The notes under the pieces were generated by a model that made no database searches, was not told where the DNA came from, and was given only the letters and a program-made list of their open reading frames with translations. DNA of 64,000 nucleotides, from NCBI RefSeq assembly GCF_009827305.1, contig NZ_WTYJ01000002.1, positions 310,001-374,000 of the forward strand. The letters run 5' to 3'. Source of the DNA: Croceibacterium xixiisoli (GTDB lineage Bacteria > Pseudomonadota > Alphaproteobacteria > Sphingomonadales > Sphingomonadaceae). The position numbers and the translations under genes were made by a program. Every line of letters begins with the position of its first letter. Position 1 is the stretch's first letter. Shown piece by piece: positions 32,874 to 40,759 of this stretch.

Positions 32874-33198
32874 GCATTTTCTCCTTGGGATTCAGTGTCT
32901 CGCCAATCACGGCATGCATGGTGGTCATGGCCGTCGGGTCCGCCGCGCGGATTGCCGCCGGCTGGCCGCTCTGCGCCAGCTGCAGCAGGTCGAAACCCAG
33001 GCTGCGGCGTCCTTCGGCAAAGCTCAGATCGCGCGGGCTCTGGCCCTGGGCCGGCCCGGCATGGTCGAACAGCCCGGCGGTCTCGAACGCTGCGAACAGG
33101 AACCGCAGGAACGCGCCTTGTGTGATCAGGGCCTCGCCATCGGCGCGGGTGAAGGGGCTGCCGCTATCGGCCTGCGTGTGGTTTCCGTCCGCCATCAT
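32821..33198 (-). CDS. Small phage protein between portal and scaffold
   Basis: 125 aa. Segments LITQGAFLRFLFAAFETAGLFDHAGPAQGQSPRDLSFAEGRRSLGFDLLQLAQSG are a recurrent pattern in BPP-1-like head modules, with a role not established here. The start at 33198 overlaps the portal stop as ATGATG/ATGA; its 3' end overlaps the scaffold gene in another frame. Soluble, no motif of known catalysis. Confidence 0.7.
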   Translation of the reverse strand: MMADGNHTQADSGSPFTRADGEALITQGAFLRFLFAAFETAGLFDHAGPAQGQSPRDLSFAEGRRSLGFDLLQLAQSGQPAAIRAADPTAMTTMHAVIGETLNPKEKMRDRRSDELGRYGDLGPG

Positions 33199-34880
33199 GC
33201 CACCCCCAGCGCCTGCATCAGCGCACCGGCCGGATCCCCGCCGCCCGTTGGATCGAGGGGAACACCAACGCCGCTCGCTTCGGCACCACCACCGGCACCC
33301 ACCATAATCTGCGCCATCTGCGCCTGTTGCTGCGCCGCCTGTTCCGCTTCGGCCCGTTGCGCCCGCAGCGCCGCGACATCGGCCGCCCCGCGGATGATCG
33401 CCCCCGGCACGCCGGCGCGGCTGGCGAATTCATCGATCAGCGCATCGGTATCCAGCTTGTCGATCACCTCGGGCTGCGCGCCCGCCAGCCCGCCGATGAA
33501 GCCCACCGTGCGCTCGATCTGGTCCACGCCCACGGCGCGCTGCATCTGTGTCAGGATGGAAACGAATTCGACATCTATGGCCTGGCCGGCGATGCTTTCG
33601 GGCGGTGGCGGCAGCAATTGCCCGCGCGCCATGATGCCATAGGCCCGCTCTACCGCGATCGACAGCTTCTCGCGCGTCACATTCTCGATCACCGGGCCCA
33701 GCTGGGTCAGCTTCTCTTCGTTGCGCGCGGCGATTTCCTCCATATTGCGCGGTTGCACCCCGCGCATATTGGTGATGGCGTTGAACAATCCGGCAAAGGA
33801 CAGGCCGTCGATCTGCCGGCGGCATTTCTCGATCTCTTCCCCGATCACCGCCACCGCCTGATATGGCATGGGGTAGGGGATCAGCACGCTGTCCCGATCA
33901 AATCCTGCTGCGCTGACCGTGCGGCCCGGCTCGCCGGTCAGGCGCAGCCCCGGCTTCACCACTTTTTCGGGCTTCACCATCTGGTCGATCGCCTCATTGC
34001 GGCGCTTCACCTGCATCTGCAGTTCTCGCAGCGCCGGCAGCGCTTCCATGCCGGGGGACACGCCCCAGGTATCGCCGCCGACCACGTCCCAGCGCGGCGC
34101 CCAGAACGGCTGTTCGTCATAACCGGCCACGCGGATCACCGCATCGCGCCCGCTCTCGGCATGCCAATAGATCGATCGCCACGGCTTGCTGTCGATCCGC
34201 GCACCCTGGTCGGGCTTGAAGTCGGGATCACGCTCGATCAACTGATGGATTTCCACCAGCCTTTCGCCATCGCCACTGTCCAGCGCAGCCCGCGCGCTGC
34301 GCGGCGCCTTTTCACCGAACGCCTGCACCGCCTGCCGCGCGCTCATCGGCGCGATGCGGATCAGCGTATCGGGCACCATCGCATCGGACAGGGCGATCCA
34401 GTATTCCCCCGCCGTCAGGCTGTGGCACACCGCGCCATGCTCGGCATGGTCGACCATCACGCAGGCTTCGGTGCCGAACAGTCCCATCTCGGCATAGCCG
34501 GCCTTGGCCGCGCTGTAGAAATTGGTCCGCGCCAGAAAGCCATAGAGCGCGCTTTCCACCTGCCCCAGCCAGGCCCGGGCCCCGGCTTCCTCGTCCATCG
34601 CCGGATCGCCCAGCCGCAGCTTGAACCACGGGCGGGAAGACGATGTCAGCCCGCTCATCATCCCATTGGTCAGCGTGCGAAACGCCTCGATCCCATGCGG
34701 GTCCAGCAACCGGCTGTTATGCGCCCGCCGTTTGCCACCCTTATCCCGGCCACCCGCAAGAAAGCGGGACCGGGCCGGCTGGGCATAGCGGGCGATCGAT
34801 TGCCACTCGCTCTCGTAATCGCTGCGCAGCGCCTTCAGCCCGGCCAGCCGCTGCTCGCAATGCTGTCGCAGCGATGCCAT
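33195..34880 (-). CDS. Portal (head-tail connector) protein, podovirus type
   Basis: 561 aa, normal for the family. LRSDYESEWQSIARYAQPARSRF, then TLTNGMMSGLTSSSRPWFKLRL and LGQVESALYGFLARTNFYSAAKAGYAEMGLFGTEACVM are classic for the T7/BPP-1 connector; the C-terminus is Gln/Ala-rich. Twelve copies would form the portal ring through which DNA is packaged. ATG 34880 overlaps the upstream gene as TGATG. Despite its importance it is 9 kb from the terminase genes that should dock on it. Confidence 0.93.
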   Translation of the reverse strand: MASLRQHCEQRLAGLKALRSDYESEWQSIARYAQPARSRFLAGGRDKGGKRRAHNSRLLDPHGIEAFRTLTNGMMSGLTSSSRPWFKLRLGDPAMDEEAGARAWLGQVESALYGFLARTNFYSAAKAGYAEMGLFGTEACVMVDHAEHGAVCHSLTAGEYWIALSDAMVPDTLIRIAPMSARQAVQAFGEKAPRSARAALDSGDGERLVEIHQLIERDPDFKPDQGARIDSKPWRSIYWHAESGRDAVIRVAGYDEQPFWAPRWDVVGGDTWGVSPGMEALPALRELQMQVKRRNEAIDQMVKPEKVVKPGLRLTGEPGRTVSAAGFDRDSVLIPYPMPYQAVAVIGEEIEKCRRQIDGLSFAGLFNAITNMRGVQPRNMEEIAARNEEKLTQLGPVIENVTREKLSIAVERAYGIMARGQLLPPPPESIAGQAIDVEFVSILTQMQRAVGVDQIERTVGFIGGLAGAQPEVIDKLDTDALIDEFASRAGVPGAIIRGAADVAALRAQRAEAEQAAQQQAQMAQIMVGAGGGAEASGVGVPLDPTGGGDPAGALMQALGVA

Positions 34881-35122
34881 CAGCGCGATCCTCCCATCCC
34901 GGAACCGCCGGTGGAGTTGGCGCTGCCAACTAACCCGCCGCCCAGCGTCGGCCGGCCCAGCCCGGGCGTACCCACTGCGCCGCCTGGCGCGGTCGCCAGC
35001 CCGGCCATGATCGCCCGCCGCCGCCGCGCATAATCCCGCGCACTGTCGGGCGCTCCATTGTCGGGCAGCTTGGCCGCCTGGCGTTCGGGTACCGAAGGGA
35101 TATGGGGTGTGCCGATGCAGAT
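34880..35122 (-). CDS. Small pre-portal phage protein with apparent ATC start
   Basis: The frame ends in TGATG with the portal start. Its product (CIGTPHIPSVPERQAAKLPD... RRRRAIMAGLATAPGGAVGTPGLG...) is like the small Pro/Gly-rich proteins often encoded just before podoviral portals, whose homologues begin MC(I/F)G. No ATG, GTG or TTG exists between the upstream in-frame TGA and that conserved start; the codon there is ATC at 35122, placed 5 nt after a strong AGGAGG. Either ATC is used, or the start codon is mutated and the first usable ATG is internal. 80 aa if ATC is used. Confidence 0.6.
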   Translation of the reverse strand: MCIGTPHIPSVPERQAAKLPDNGAPDSARDYARRRRAIMAGLATAPGGAVGTPGLGRPTLGGGLVGSANSTGGSGMGGSR

Positions 35123-35170
35123 ACGCGCCTCCTGTCAGAGGCACTTCATCTATACCGGCCAAATCCCGCA

Positions 35171-35180
35171 TTGAATCGCG
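35171..35180 (-). promoter_or_regulatory. CGCGATTCAA motif upstream of head block
   Basis: Minus-strand 10-mer identical to those at 6146-6155 and 10609-10618; here and at the fibre gene the match extends to GCCGCGATTCAA. It lies 49-58 nt upstream of the first head-block gene, with a TATAGA hexamer 16 nt downstream that could be a -10 element. Confidence 0.42.
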
Positions 35181-35221
35181 GCAATTTGCCGCCGCCACGC
35201 CCGCCTGATAGATCGCCCGCC

Positions 35222-35440
35222 ATGACGGACAACCAAACCCCACCGGCGCCCGAACCCATAGTGGACCGTCCGCAAAGGCGCATGCTCCGGCGCATCTTCA
35301 ACGGCCGCACCGTGCCCATCCTGCTGGATGATCAGCCCCTGCTCACCTACAAGCAGGCGCTCCGCCACCTCGAAACCCTGCCTGCGGAGGCCCGCAACGC
35401 CGCCTGCCTCATGATGAAGCATCAGGCCGATCAGGCCTGA
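35222..35440 (+). CDS. Small hypothetical protein
   Basis: 72 aa from ATG 35222: MTDNQTPPAPEPIVDRPQRR followed by RIFNGRTVPILLDDQPLLTYKQALRHLETL and an Ala-rich end. Coding-like codon use but no family recognised. It is divergent from the phage head block and precedes the nitrate transporter leader. It could be a host gene or a phage-associated one. Confidence 0.5.
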   Translation: MTDNQTPPAPEPIVDRPQRRMLRRIFNGRTVPILLDDQPLLTYKQALRHLETLPAEARNAACLMMKHQADQA

Positions 35441-35518
35441 CGCGACAATTCGGCCCGGGACCGCATCGGGTTTGAAAATTGTGCCTTGCAACATGGGGCG
35501 AATCGCGGGATAAATGGT

Positions 35519-35573
35519 CCATCGCGCAACGGGGCGCGGTGATTGGGCAGCCAGCTTCGCCGTAGAAGCCTGC
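35519..35573 (+). promoter_or_regulatory. Probable ANTAR-type antitermination leader (two hexaloop hairpins)
   Basis: Hairpin 1: CATCGCGC (35520-35527) pairs with GCGCGGTG (35534-35541) around the hexaloop AACGGG, which has the A at position 1 and G at position 4 expected of ANTAR (NasT/NasR) targets. Hairpin 2: GCTTC-GCCGTA-GAAGC (35554-35569) with a further GCAG/CTGC stem outside; its hexaloop keeps G4 but not A1. A strong terminator follows and the next gene is a nitrate transporter, the classic NasT-controlled context. Confidence 0.55.
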
Positions 35574-35601
35574 GCTACCCTCCTCAAAAATTTGCAGCAA
35601 C

Positions 35602-35656
35602 GCCGCTGAACGGATTTCGCGCTCTTCCTGTGCGCATGTCCGTTGGCGGCTTTTTT
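35602..35656 (+). terminator. Intrinsic terminator in the leader of the nitrate transporter
   Basis: GCCGCTGAACGGA (35602-35614) pairs with TCCGTTGGCGGC (35639-35650), followed at once by six T (35651-35656) and only 26 nt before the transporter ATG. A terminator this close in front of a gene implies regulated readthrough, which fits the ANTAR-like hairpins upstream. Confidence 0.75.
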
Positions 35657-35682
35657 CGTTTCCACCTCCCAAGGGGGCTGAC

Positions 35683-36936
35683 ATGGCTACAATCATGCGG
35701 GACAGCGTAGGCACGGGTTCAGGCACTGCTTCAGGCGCGGATGACAACAGTTTCTGGCGCGCGGGGCACAAACCCACGCTGATCGCCTCGTTTCTCTATT
35801 TCGATCTCGCCTTCATGGTCTGGGTGCTGCTCGGCCCGTTGGCGCCCGATATTGCACAGACCCTGTCGCTGACCCCGGCGGAAAAGGGGCTGATGGTGGC
35901 CACGCCCACGCTGATGGGCGCGCTGTTGCGGGTGGTGAACGGCCTGCTGGTCGATCGCATCGGGCCCAAGCTGTCGGGCGCGATCAGCCAGATCATCGTG
36001 ATCGCCGGGCTGTTCGTGGCCTGGATCTATGGCGTGGACAGCTTCGCCGGCACGCTGGTGCTGGGCGTGGTGCTCGGCTTTGCCGGGGCCAGCTTCGCCA
36101 TTGCCCTGCCGCTGGCGAGCCGGTGGTATCCGCCCGAACATCAGGGCAAGGCCATGGGCCTGGCTGGCATGGGCAATTCGGGCACTGTGCTGGCTTCCCT
36201 GTTCGCGCCTACGCTGGCCAAGCTGTTTGGCTGGAATGCGGTGCTGGGTCTCGCCTGCATTCCGCTGGTGGCGGTGTTCATCGCCTATATGGTGATGGCC
36301 AAGGATTCGCCCGATCAGCCGGCGCCCAAGAAATTCTCGGAATATTTCACCCCGCTCAAGACGGCCGATGCCTGGTGGCTGATGGGGTTCTATGCCGTGA
36401 CCTTCGGCGGGTTTTCCGGCCTTGCCTCTTCGCTCACCATCTATTTCACCGATCAATATGGGCTGACGACTGTTTTTGCCGGCTATTGCACGGCGGCCTG
36501 CGTCTTTGCCGGTTCGCTGGTGCGGCCGATGGGCGGGGCGCTGGCGGATCGGATCGGCGGCGTCAATGCGCTGATCATGGTGTTCATCGTCGCCGCGCTG
36601 GCGCTGGCCGGGGTCAGCATGGCCACCACGCTGCTGTCGTCACTGGGCCTGTTCGTGGCCGCCATGCTGGCGCTGGGCACCGGCAATGGCGCGGTGTTCC
36701 AGCTGGTGCCGCAGCGCTTCCGGGAAGAACTGGGCATCATGACCGGGCTGGTCGGCATGGCCGGTGGCGTGGGCGGTTTCTACCTCGCCTCCTCGCTCGG
36801 TTTCGCCAAGCAGTTCACCGGCAGTTTTTCCTCCGGCTTCCTGATCTTTGCCGGGTTGGCGCTGGCCGCGCTGATGGGAATTCTGGCGGTGAAGGGAAAC
36901 TGGCGCGCCCAATGGGACACGGCGGCCCGGATCTGA
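35683..36936 (+). CDS. NarK/NasA-type nitrate/nitrite MFS transporter
   Basis: 417 aa, twelve predicted membrane helices. Nitrate signatures: FAGASFAIALPLASRWYPPEHQGKAMGLAGMGNSGTVLA (about 128-166) and GTGNGAVFQLVPQRFREELGIMTGLVGMAGGVGGF (about 332-366), each with the conserved Gly-rich stretch and Arg residues that bind the anion. Transcription is probably controlled by the terminator and hexaloop hairpins just upstream. No nitrate reductase gene is in the window. Followed 95 bp later by a porin. Confidence 0.92.
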   Translation: MATIMRDSVGTGSGTASGADDNSFWRAGHKPTLIASFLYFDLAFMVWVLLGPLAPDIAQTLSLTPAEKGLMVATPTLMGALLRVVNGLLVDRIGPKLSGAISQIIVIAGLFVAWIYGVDSFAGTLVLGVVLGFAGASFAIALPLASRWYPPEHQGKAMGLAGMGNSGTVLASLFAPTLAKLFGWNAVLGLACIPLVAVFIAYMVMAKDSPDQPAPKKFSEYFTPLKTADAWWLMGFYAVTFGGFSGLASSLTIYFTDQYGLTTVFAGYCTAACVFAGSLVRPMGGALADRIGGVNALIMVFIVAALALAGVSMATTLLSSLGLFVAAMLALGTGNGAVFQLVPQRFREELGIMTGLVGMAGGVGGFYLASSLGFAKQFTGSFSSGFLIFAGLALAALMGILAVKGNWRAQWDTAARI

Positions 36937-37031
36937 TCGCCGTATAATTTATCCGAAACGGGGTGGCATCTGCGGGCAGGGGATGCCACCCTTCGGCTCA
37001 GAACAGAACTGTGTCGCAACGGGATATTTTC

Positions 37032-38249
37032 ATGAAACAGACGGCAATTGTGCCAGCCGCCATGATCGCCATGGCGGGATGGGCCAGCCACGGCCAGGCC
37101 CAGGACATCGATGTGCAGCCCGTGGCAGAGGCCCGGCTGCGGTATGAACATGTCGATGAAGCCAGCTTTGCCGAGGCATCGGATGCGGTCACCGCGCGGG
37201 TGCGGCTGGGCGCGCAGGCAAGCGCCGGAAAGCTGACCGCCACGGTGATCGGGCAGGGCAATCTGGCGCTGGTCGACCACTATTTTGACGGGCTGCACGG
37301 CACGCAGACCCGGCCGCAGATCGGTGATCCGGAAAATCTGGCCCTCTATGTGGCGCAACTGCGTTATGCGGATGAAGGCCTCGCGATCACCGCCGGGCGG
37401 CAGAAGCTGCTGCTCGAAGATGAACGCTTCGTCGGCAATGCCTTCTTCCGCAACAATGCCCAGAGTTTCGACGCGGTACGGGCCGAACTGGCGCCGGCCA
37501 AGGGGCTGACGATCGACCTGACCTATGCCTGGAACGCGCGCACCATCTGGGGTTCGCACGGCCATGGCGCGCGGCAGCAGGGTGTGGGGGGGGACAATGT
37601 CTTTGCCATCCTGGGCTATGCCACGCCGATCGGGAAGATCAGCGCCTTTGCCTATATCGTTGATCAGAACGAAGCGCAGGTGCAGGGCTATCGCCTGTCG
37701 AACCAGAGCTATGGGGTGCGGCTGGCGGGCGCGCGCGAATTGGCGACAGGGACAAAGCTGTCGTATCAGCTCAGCCATGCGCGGCAGTCCGATCATCACA
37801 ACAATCCCAATGACTATGCCGCCTCCTATTGGCTGGCCGATGCTGCGATCGACTGGCGCGGATGGAAGCTGAACGCCGGCTATGAGGTGCTGGGCGCGAG
37901 CGATGGCACGGCCTTCACGAGTTTCCAGACGCCGCTGGGCAGCATCTTCAAGTTTCAGGGCTGGGCCGACAAATTCGCAACCACACCGCCCGATGGCGTG
38001 CGCGATCTCTATGTCAGCGGCGGCTATGGCTGGTCGAAGCTGGGGCCGCTGACCGGCATCAGCCTGCAAGCCGCCTGGCACCGCCTGCGCAGTGATCGGC
38101 TGAGCCGGCATTATGGCGATGAGATCAACCTGCTCGCTTCGGGCAAATGGGCAAAGACGACGCTGTCGCTGCGCTATGCCCATTATGACGCGGCCCGGTT
38201 TTCGTCCGATACGGACAAGCTGTGGCTCCAGGCCGACTGGGCGTACTAG
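37032..38249 (+). CDS. Outer-membrane porin, alginate-export (AlgE)-like
   Basis: 405 aa. A signal peptide (residues 1-23, ending GQAQ) precedes alternating beta-strands rich in Tyr, Trp and Arg, with LYVAQLRYADEGLAITAGRQKLLLEDERFVGNAFFRNNAQSFDAVR, the pattern of the alginate_exp porin family, and a C-terminal strand ending ADWAY. Co-directional with the nitrate transporter, so it may admit nitrate across the outer membrane; that link is inference from context. Confidence 0.82.
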   Translation: MKQTAIVPAAMIAMAGWASHGQAQDIDVQPVAEARLRYEHVDEASFAEASDAVTARVRLGAQASAGKLTATVIGQGNLALVDHYFDGLHGTQTRPQIGDPENLALYVAQLRYADEGLAITAGRQKLLLEDERFVGNAFFRNNAQSFDAVRAELAPAKGLTIDLTYAWNARTIWGSHGHGARQQGVGGDNVFAILGYATPIGKISAFAYIVDQNEAQVQGYRLSNQSYGVRLAGARELATGTKLSYQLSHARQSDHHNNPNDYAASYWLADAAIDWRGWKLNAGYEVLGASDGTAFTSFQTPLGSIFKFQGWADKFATTPPDGVRDLYVSGGYGWSKLGPLTGISLQAAWHRLRSDRLSRHYGDEINLLASGKWAKTTLSLRYAHYDAARFSSDTDKLWLQADWAY

Positions 38250-38341
38250 CTCTCGAATCCTCCCCGAACTCGCCGCGTGCAGCGCGGGACAGCCAGCGCA
38301 GTTCCGGCCTTGCGGCCGGCCCCTCCACCGCCCGGAAGAAA

Positions 38342-38400
38342 ATCCTCCGCGAACTTGTTCGGGGAGGGGGACCATGCGAAGCATGGTGGAGGGGCCGCGC
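38342..38400. repeat. Dispersed repeat, copy left of DUF559 gene
   Basis: GGGGAGGGGGACCATGCGAAGCATGGTGGAGGGGCCG-type repeat (core ACCATGCG..GCATGGT at 38371-38387 is palindromic). Related copies are at 38860-38910 (right of the DUF559 gene), 63088-63135 and, in reduced form, near 23171-23240. Confidence 0.8.
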
Positions 38401-38425
38401 GCAGCGCGGAAGGGGGAATCCGCCG

Positions 38426-38830
38426 ATGCTCAGGGACATCACGCCAGCCACCGGCCGTAAAACCATCCGCCAGGCCCGCGCCTTGCGCCGCATCATGTCT
38501 TTGCCCGGAGTGTTGCTCTGGCAGGTGTTGCGCAGCCGTCCGCATGGACTTAAGTTCCGCCGGCAACACCCGGCGGGGGCCTTCGTGCTGGATTTCTGGT
38601 GCGCCGATGCGCGGCTGGCGGTGGAAGTGGATGGTCGCGCGCATGATGATGGGGCAAGGGCGGTCCGCGACCGTGAACGCGATGCATGGCTGGGGCAGAA
38701 CGGCATCACGACTTTGCGCATTCCGGCGAGTGAGGTTTTGCAGGATACTGCTGCGGTGGCCGATGCGATCGCGGCGCATGCCCGTGCGCGCCTGCCGCTG
38801 GGCCATCCGGCGGCTGCGCAGAATGGCTAG
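38426..38830 (+). CDS. DUF559 endonuclease-like protein
   Basis: 134 aa. The Vsr-like core is intact: RRIMSLPGVLLWQVLRSRPHGLKFRRQHPAGAFVLDFWCADARLAVEVDGRAHDD... LRIPASEVLQD. Asp in VLDFWC and Glu-x-Asp in VEVDG match the PD-(D/E)xK nuclease centre. The biological role of DUF559 is not established. The gene is bracketed by two copies of a dispersed repeat with nothing else between, so gene and repeat may travel together. ATG 38426 was chosen since upstream sequence is repeat. Confidence 0.82.
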   Translation: MLRDITPATGRKTIRQARALRRIMSLPGVLLWQVLRSRPHGLKFRRQHPAGAFVLDFWCADARLAVEVDGRAHDDGARAVRDRERDAWLGQNGITTLRIPASEVLQDTAAVADAIAAHARARLPLGHPAAAQNG

Positions 38831-38859
38831 CGCAGTTCCATGAGAAGCAGGCAAATCCC

Positions 38860-38910
38860 CCCCAGTTCGCAGGGTGAGGGGAACCATGCGCAGCATGGTG
38901 GAGGGGCCGG
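38860..38910. repeat. Dispersed repeat, copy right of DUF559 gene
   Basis: Carries GTGAGGGGAACCATGCGCAGCATGGTGGAGGGGCC in the same orientation as the copy at 38342-38400. Together the two copies enclose only the DUF559 gene. Confidence 0.8.
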
Positions 38911-38959
38911 CCACTAGGCCGGAACAACGCTGCCACCGGTGCGACTGATCAAAAAATCA

Positions 38960-39310
38960 TCAAACCCCGCGCCAAACCCGGATCGTTTCGCTGAACTCCT
39001 CCGGATCGCTGGCATGCACGCGGATGGTCACCGGCACGAAGCTGTCCCCGCTGTATTCGGGCTGGGCATTGTATCGGGTCACCTTGCCCGCCTGCACCAG
39101 CGGCCGGATGATATCCTCATCCGCCTGCTGCTTGATCCCGGCGGCAAAGGGCGGCACGAAGACCACATTGGCCGGATGCGCATCCCCGCCGAATATTTCC
39201 GGCAGCAGCAGCATGGGCACCAGCAGCCCCTGTTCCACCAGCCGCTGCGCCGCCTCGCGCGATGTCACCGCCGCGTAATCGGGCGATCCCTTGCCACCTG
39301 TCCCCTGCAT
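38960..39310 (-). CDS. Conserved hypothetical protein
   Basis: 116 aa, soluble. Visible segments: REAAQRLVEQGLLVPMLLLPEIFGGDAHPANVVFVPPFAAGIKQQADEDIIRPL and YSGDSFVPVTIRVHASDPEEF. The pattern seems familiar from alphaproteobacterial genomes but carries no known function. Host-like codon use; not part of the phage blocks. Confidence 0.6.
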   Translation of the reverse strand: MQGTGGKGSPDYAAVTSREAAQRLVEQGLLVPMLLLPEIFGGDAHPANVVFVPPFAAGIKQQADEDIIRPLVQAGKVTRYNAQPEYSGDSFVPVTIRVHASDPEEFSETIRVWRGV

Positions 39311-39417
39311 TGTTCCAACCCGCCCCTTCGTGTGCCGGCCATTGCCGGAACGAAATGTAACATACCATGGGCGAAGCGGTTCGTCGCGTAGTGAACAGTT
39401 GGGGATGGAAACTTTTA

Positions 39418-39747
39418 TTACACCACCGATGGGTCATTCTCCGGCCAGGTCTGTCGGGTGCGATCGTCGCGCGGGGGCTTGGCGGGCGGCTGTGCCTGCC
39501 GTGGTGGGAGCGGGGGGATGATCGCCCGGGGCCGCGCTTCGGCTGGCCGGGCGCCTGTCTGCGGACGATCGGCACGTGGATAGGGCCTGGGTGGGGGGAT
39601 CGGCACCCTGCCGGCCCTGCCGTTCGGGGCCTTCTTGCGTTCGGTCACGGGCGCCGATTTGCGCTGCTCCGCCTGCGCCAGCGCCGCCGCCGGCAAGGCC
39701 GCCGCAACCATCGCGGCGCACAAACCACTCAGCAGCACACCGCGCAT
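39418..39747 (-). CDS. Small secreted proline-rich protein
   Basis: 109 aa: a signal peptide (MRGVLLSGLCAAMVAAALPAAALA) followed by a basic, Pro/Arg-rich mature part (IPPPRPYPRADRPQTGARP). Low-complexity composition prevents a family call. It could be a cell-wall-associated peptide or a weakly expressed relic. Confidence 0.5.
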   Translation of the reverse strand: MRGVLLSGLCAAMVAAALPAAALAQAEQRKSAPVTERKKAPNGRAGRVPIPPPRPYPRADRPQTGARPAEARPRAIIPPLPPRQAQPPAKPPRDDRTRQTWPENDPSVV

Positions 39748-39873
39748 CGCCTTTCACTCCTTGTCCAGGGCCCGGACTCGCCCGGCCTCAGCCGGGAATG
39801 CAGCCTATCCGCTTCGTATCGGGTCGCAAAGCGGATGATTGCCACCTGCCGCCCGGCATGGCACGGGGCAATC

Positions 39874-40215
39874 ATGGCAAGGGCAGATCGTCTCGAACGG
39901 CTTGAAATCCGCCGCGCAGATATGGAGGCGGAATATACCGCCGCACTGCTGGCGGCGCTGCGCGTCACGGCGGCGGGCAAGGCGGGTCTGTTTGATCACA
40001 AGCCGGATCGATCCACCCGAGCCGCCATCGCCCCCGTGATCGCCGAATTGCAGGAACTGGCCGACGCCATCGACGATGCGCGCGAACGGCTTGCCCTGCC
40101 CGAATTCACCCTGCATCGCGAATTCCTGGCCGCCCGGGGCAAGCCGAGCCCGCAGGCGGTGGGCGAACCCAAGCAGGCCCAGGCTTGGCTCCAGCGCTTG
40201 GAGCCGGGGGGCTGA
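39874..40215 (+). CDS. Hypothetical helical protein
   Basis: 113 aa from ATG 39874: MARADRLERLEIRRADMEAEYTAALLAALRVTAAGKAGLFDHKPD then IAELQELADAIDDARERL. Mostly alpha-helical with a likely coiled coil. No family recognised. The reading frame is open upstream but that part overlaps the secreted gene on the other strand. Confidence 0.55.
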   Translation: MARADRLERLEIRRADMEAEYTAALLAALRVTAAGKAGLFDHKPDRSTRAAIAPVIAELQELADAIDDARERLALPEFTLHREFLAARGKPSPQAVGEPKQAQAWLQRLEPGG

Positions 40216-40226
40216 TCAGGCGCCGA

Positions 40227-40688
40227 TCACAGCCCGTAGGGATTGCCCGGCAACAGCTCCACCTGGATCCACGGTTCTTCGTCCGAACGCTTGTCATCAT
40301 CCAGCAACACCACCGTGTCGCCGGTGATTTCCAACCGGATGCAATCGTTGGAAACCAGCCGCGCCACGTCCTCCGCAAAGCACAGCTCGCCCCTATCATC
40401 GATGAACCACACCCGTCGCTGCGCCTTCGCGTTCAGATCCGTCGTGGCGAGGGCGGACCGATCCTCCTTCAGATGCATGAACACCTTGTACGGCGGTTTG
40501 TCGGCCTCGAAGGTCATCGTCACTACCAGCGTATTGCCGATCAGCCGCTCGACCGCATCCATGCCCGAAAGCTCAGGCGCGGGGCGCGGCGTCACCATGG
40601 GCGGTATCTGACCCTCCTGCGCAGCCACACCGGCCGGCAGCAGCATGGCCAGGATCCAACAGGGGGCGAAGCGAGCGGTCACAAACAT
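40227..40688 (-). CDS. Secreted hypothetical protein
   Basis: 153 aa with a signal peptide (residues 1-23, ending GVAAQ). The mature part (SGMDAVERLIGNTLVVTM... HLKEDRSALATTDLNAKAQRRVWFIDDRGELCFAEDVARLVSNDCIRLEITGDTVVLL) has two Cys placed as for a disulphide and is of a small beta-rich periplasmic type. Function unknown. Divergent from the VanX-like gene. Confidence 0.6.
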   Translation of the reverse strand: MFVTARFAPCWILAMLLPAGVAAQEGQIPPMVTPRPAPELSGMDAVERLIGNTLVVTMTFEADKPPYKVFMHLKEDRSALATTDLNAKAQRRVWFIDDRGELCFAEDVARLVSNDCIRLEITGDTVVLLDDDKRSDEEPWIQVELLPGNPYGL

Positions 40689-40759
40689 GGCGCGACCATA
40701 TCGGTCCCTCCTTCTGCCGCAAGTCTTGCCTCGGCGCGGCGATGCGGTACCGTCCCACC

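Noticed and set aside
36780-38384. A 534-codon minus-strand frame opposite the porin and transporter end
   Set aside because: Covers two different genes and an intergenic gap without its own coding signature; shadow.
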